Origin: Phycisphaerales bacterium
Lineage (GTDB): Bacteria; Planctomycetota; Phycisphaerae; UBA1845
Assembly (NCBI GenBank): GCA_030612785.1
Contig: JAUWNF010000039.1
Coordinates: 1 to 12,867 of the forward strand
Reading direction: 5' to 3'
DNA length: 12,867 nt
The notes beneath the pieces were generated by a model. The model was not told where the DNA came from, searched no databases, and saw only the letters and a list, made by a program, of their open reading frames with translations. This document shows, one piece after another, positions 12,080 through 12,867 of this stretch. Position 1 is the stretch's first letter. Every line of letters starts with the position of its first letter. Made by a program: the position numbers and the translations under genes.

Positions 12080-12867
12080 CTACGGTTGCGGGACGGAAGC
12101 GCGGAGTTGGTCACGCAGGGTTCGGGCCTGGGCATCGCCGGGCGCCAGGCGCAGCACTTCGTCCAATTGTTCAATGGCCTCTTCGATTCGGTTCTGCTGA
12201 ACCAGGGCCACCGCGTAGTCGTAACGGGCGTCCACCTCGTCCGGGTCGAGTTGCAGAGCATTGCGGAAGTGCTGGATGGCCGGCTCGAGTCGGCCGAGCT
12301 TGGCCAGCGCAACCGCCAGGTGGTAGTGCGCCTTGCTGAAGTCGGAACGAATGCTCAAGGCCTCGAGGTAGCACTCGAGGGCCGGTTCGAGTTGCCCCTG
12401 CTGCGCCAGGGCGAACCCCAGGTTGTGCCAGGCATCGGCGAAGTCCGGGTCAATCCGCACAGCCTCGCGGAAGTGCCACACCGCGACGTCGTGCTGCTTC
12501 CGCCGGGCCAGTTCCATGCCGAGACGGTTTTGGGCCTCCGCGAAGTCGGGGTATATCTCCAACGCCCGGCGCAGGTGGAAAAGAGTTGCCTCCGGAGTCT
12601 CGCCGGCATCGCCCAACACCACCCCAAGGTTGTAGTGCGCGGCGTATGATTCTGGGTTCTTGCGAACGTTGTAACGCCAGAAGGTCTCATCGTCTTGGTA
12701 GACTCCGGCATATCTCCACGTCAGCCCACCGAGAACGAGCAGCAGCCCGGCGGCGGCTAGCGCCGTCCCGCGAGGCGGCAGCCGGAATCTCGCCACGCCA
12801 CGGGCCAACGCCGCGGTGACCAATATGATGATCCCGATGCTCGCCAGGTATTGAAAACGGTCGGCCA
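12080..12867 (-). CDS. C-terminal part of a membrane TPR protein (partial)
   Basis: The frame is open through the right edge, so the gene starts outside the window. The first visible residues, ADRFQYLASIGIIIL, resemble the ADRYTYLP-x-IGL motif near the end of polytopic membrane proteins of the glycosyltransferase-like/TMTC type. A second hydrophobic helix (TALAAAGLLLVLGGLTW) follows, then a linker (DDETFWRYNVRKNPES). Five tetratricopeptide repeats come next, with units such as AHYNLGVVLGDAGETPEA, AWHNLGFALAQQGQLEPA and AHYHLAVALAKLGRLEPA, plus part of a sixth. TPRs mediate protein contacts. TTG at 12821-12823 could serve as a start, but the in-frame ADRF motif upstream argues against it. It converges with the AsmA-like gene. 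Glycosylation is an inference only. Confidence 0.8.
   Translation of the reverse strand, partial: ADRFQYLASIGIIILVTAALARGVARFRLPPRGTALAAAGLLLVLGGLTWRYAGVYQDDETFWRYNVRKNPESYAAHYNLGVVLGDAGETPEATLFHLRRALEIYPDFAEAQNRLGMELARRKQHDVAVWHFREAVRIDPDFADAWHNLGFALAQQGQLEPALECYLEALSIRSDFSKAHYHLAVALAKLGRLEPAIQHFRNALQLDPDEVDARYDYAVALVQQNRIEEAIEQLDEVLRLAPGDAQARTLRDQLRASVPQP

Noticed and set aside
1..12867. CRISPR arrays, tRNA or rRNA genes, insertion sequences, phage genes
   Set aside because: No regularly spaced repeats, tRNA-like cloverleaf, rRNA sequence, transposase or integrase was recognised on either strand.

Overview
The window most likely comes from a planctomycete (Planctomycetota). It is GC-rich. 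It carries two small membrane proteins ending in a Cys4 zinc ribbon of the type CQRCGYNLTG...CxECG, and a GH10-like protein of a layout I recall from planctomycete genomes (recall, not checked). The housekeeping genes are full length, with no sign of a phage, plasmid or insertion sequence. I found no tRNA, rRNA or CRISPR array.

Layout, left to right. (1) 2-803: the tail of an OB-fold-like protein, then two overlapping paralogous zinc-ribbon membrane proteins, the first lacking the N-terminal half. (2) 804-1201: no credible gene except possible short leader ORFs; it holds a REP-like hairpin, a good sigma70-type promoter (937-964) and a structured leader of about 230 nt. (3) 1202-5896, plus strand: thrS, infC, a DHH/DHHA1 phosphoesterase and an unrecognised putative lipoprotein. 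Both thrS and infC appear to begin at non-canonical codons (CTG and ATC), each behind a good Shine-Dalgarno sequence. (4) 5957-7900, minus strand: a membrane-anchored helix-hairpin-helix (ComEA-like) protein 15 nt downstream of a GH10-like protein that has lost both catalytic glutamates. (5) 8095-11991, plus strand: purC, aroC and a membrane-anchored AsmA/YdbH-like protein. (6) 12080-12867, minus strand: the C-terminal part of a membrane TPR protein that runs off the window.

The most striking structure outside the genes is a family of REP/REPIN-like palindromes with a GTAG head. Two 63-nt copies (9053-9115 and 11988-12050) are reverse complements of each other. Their arms match at 50 of 51 positions, but the central 12 nt differ. 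Each arm is itself a GTAG-headed hairpin, which is the architecture of a REPIN mobilised by a RAYT transposase. Two shorter single hairpins with the same GTAGCG/CGCTAC ends lie at 805-831 and 10412-10441.

How the genes fit together: thrS and infC form the classical translation cluster, although rpmI and rplT do not follow here. purC and aroC are unlinked biosynthetic steps that happen to be adjacent. The GH10-like gene and the helix-hairpin-helix gene look like one transcription unit, divergent from purC. All family assignments come from reading motifs; no database search was run.
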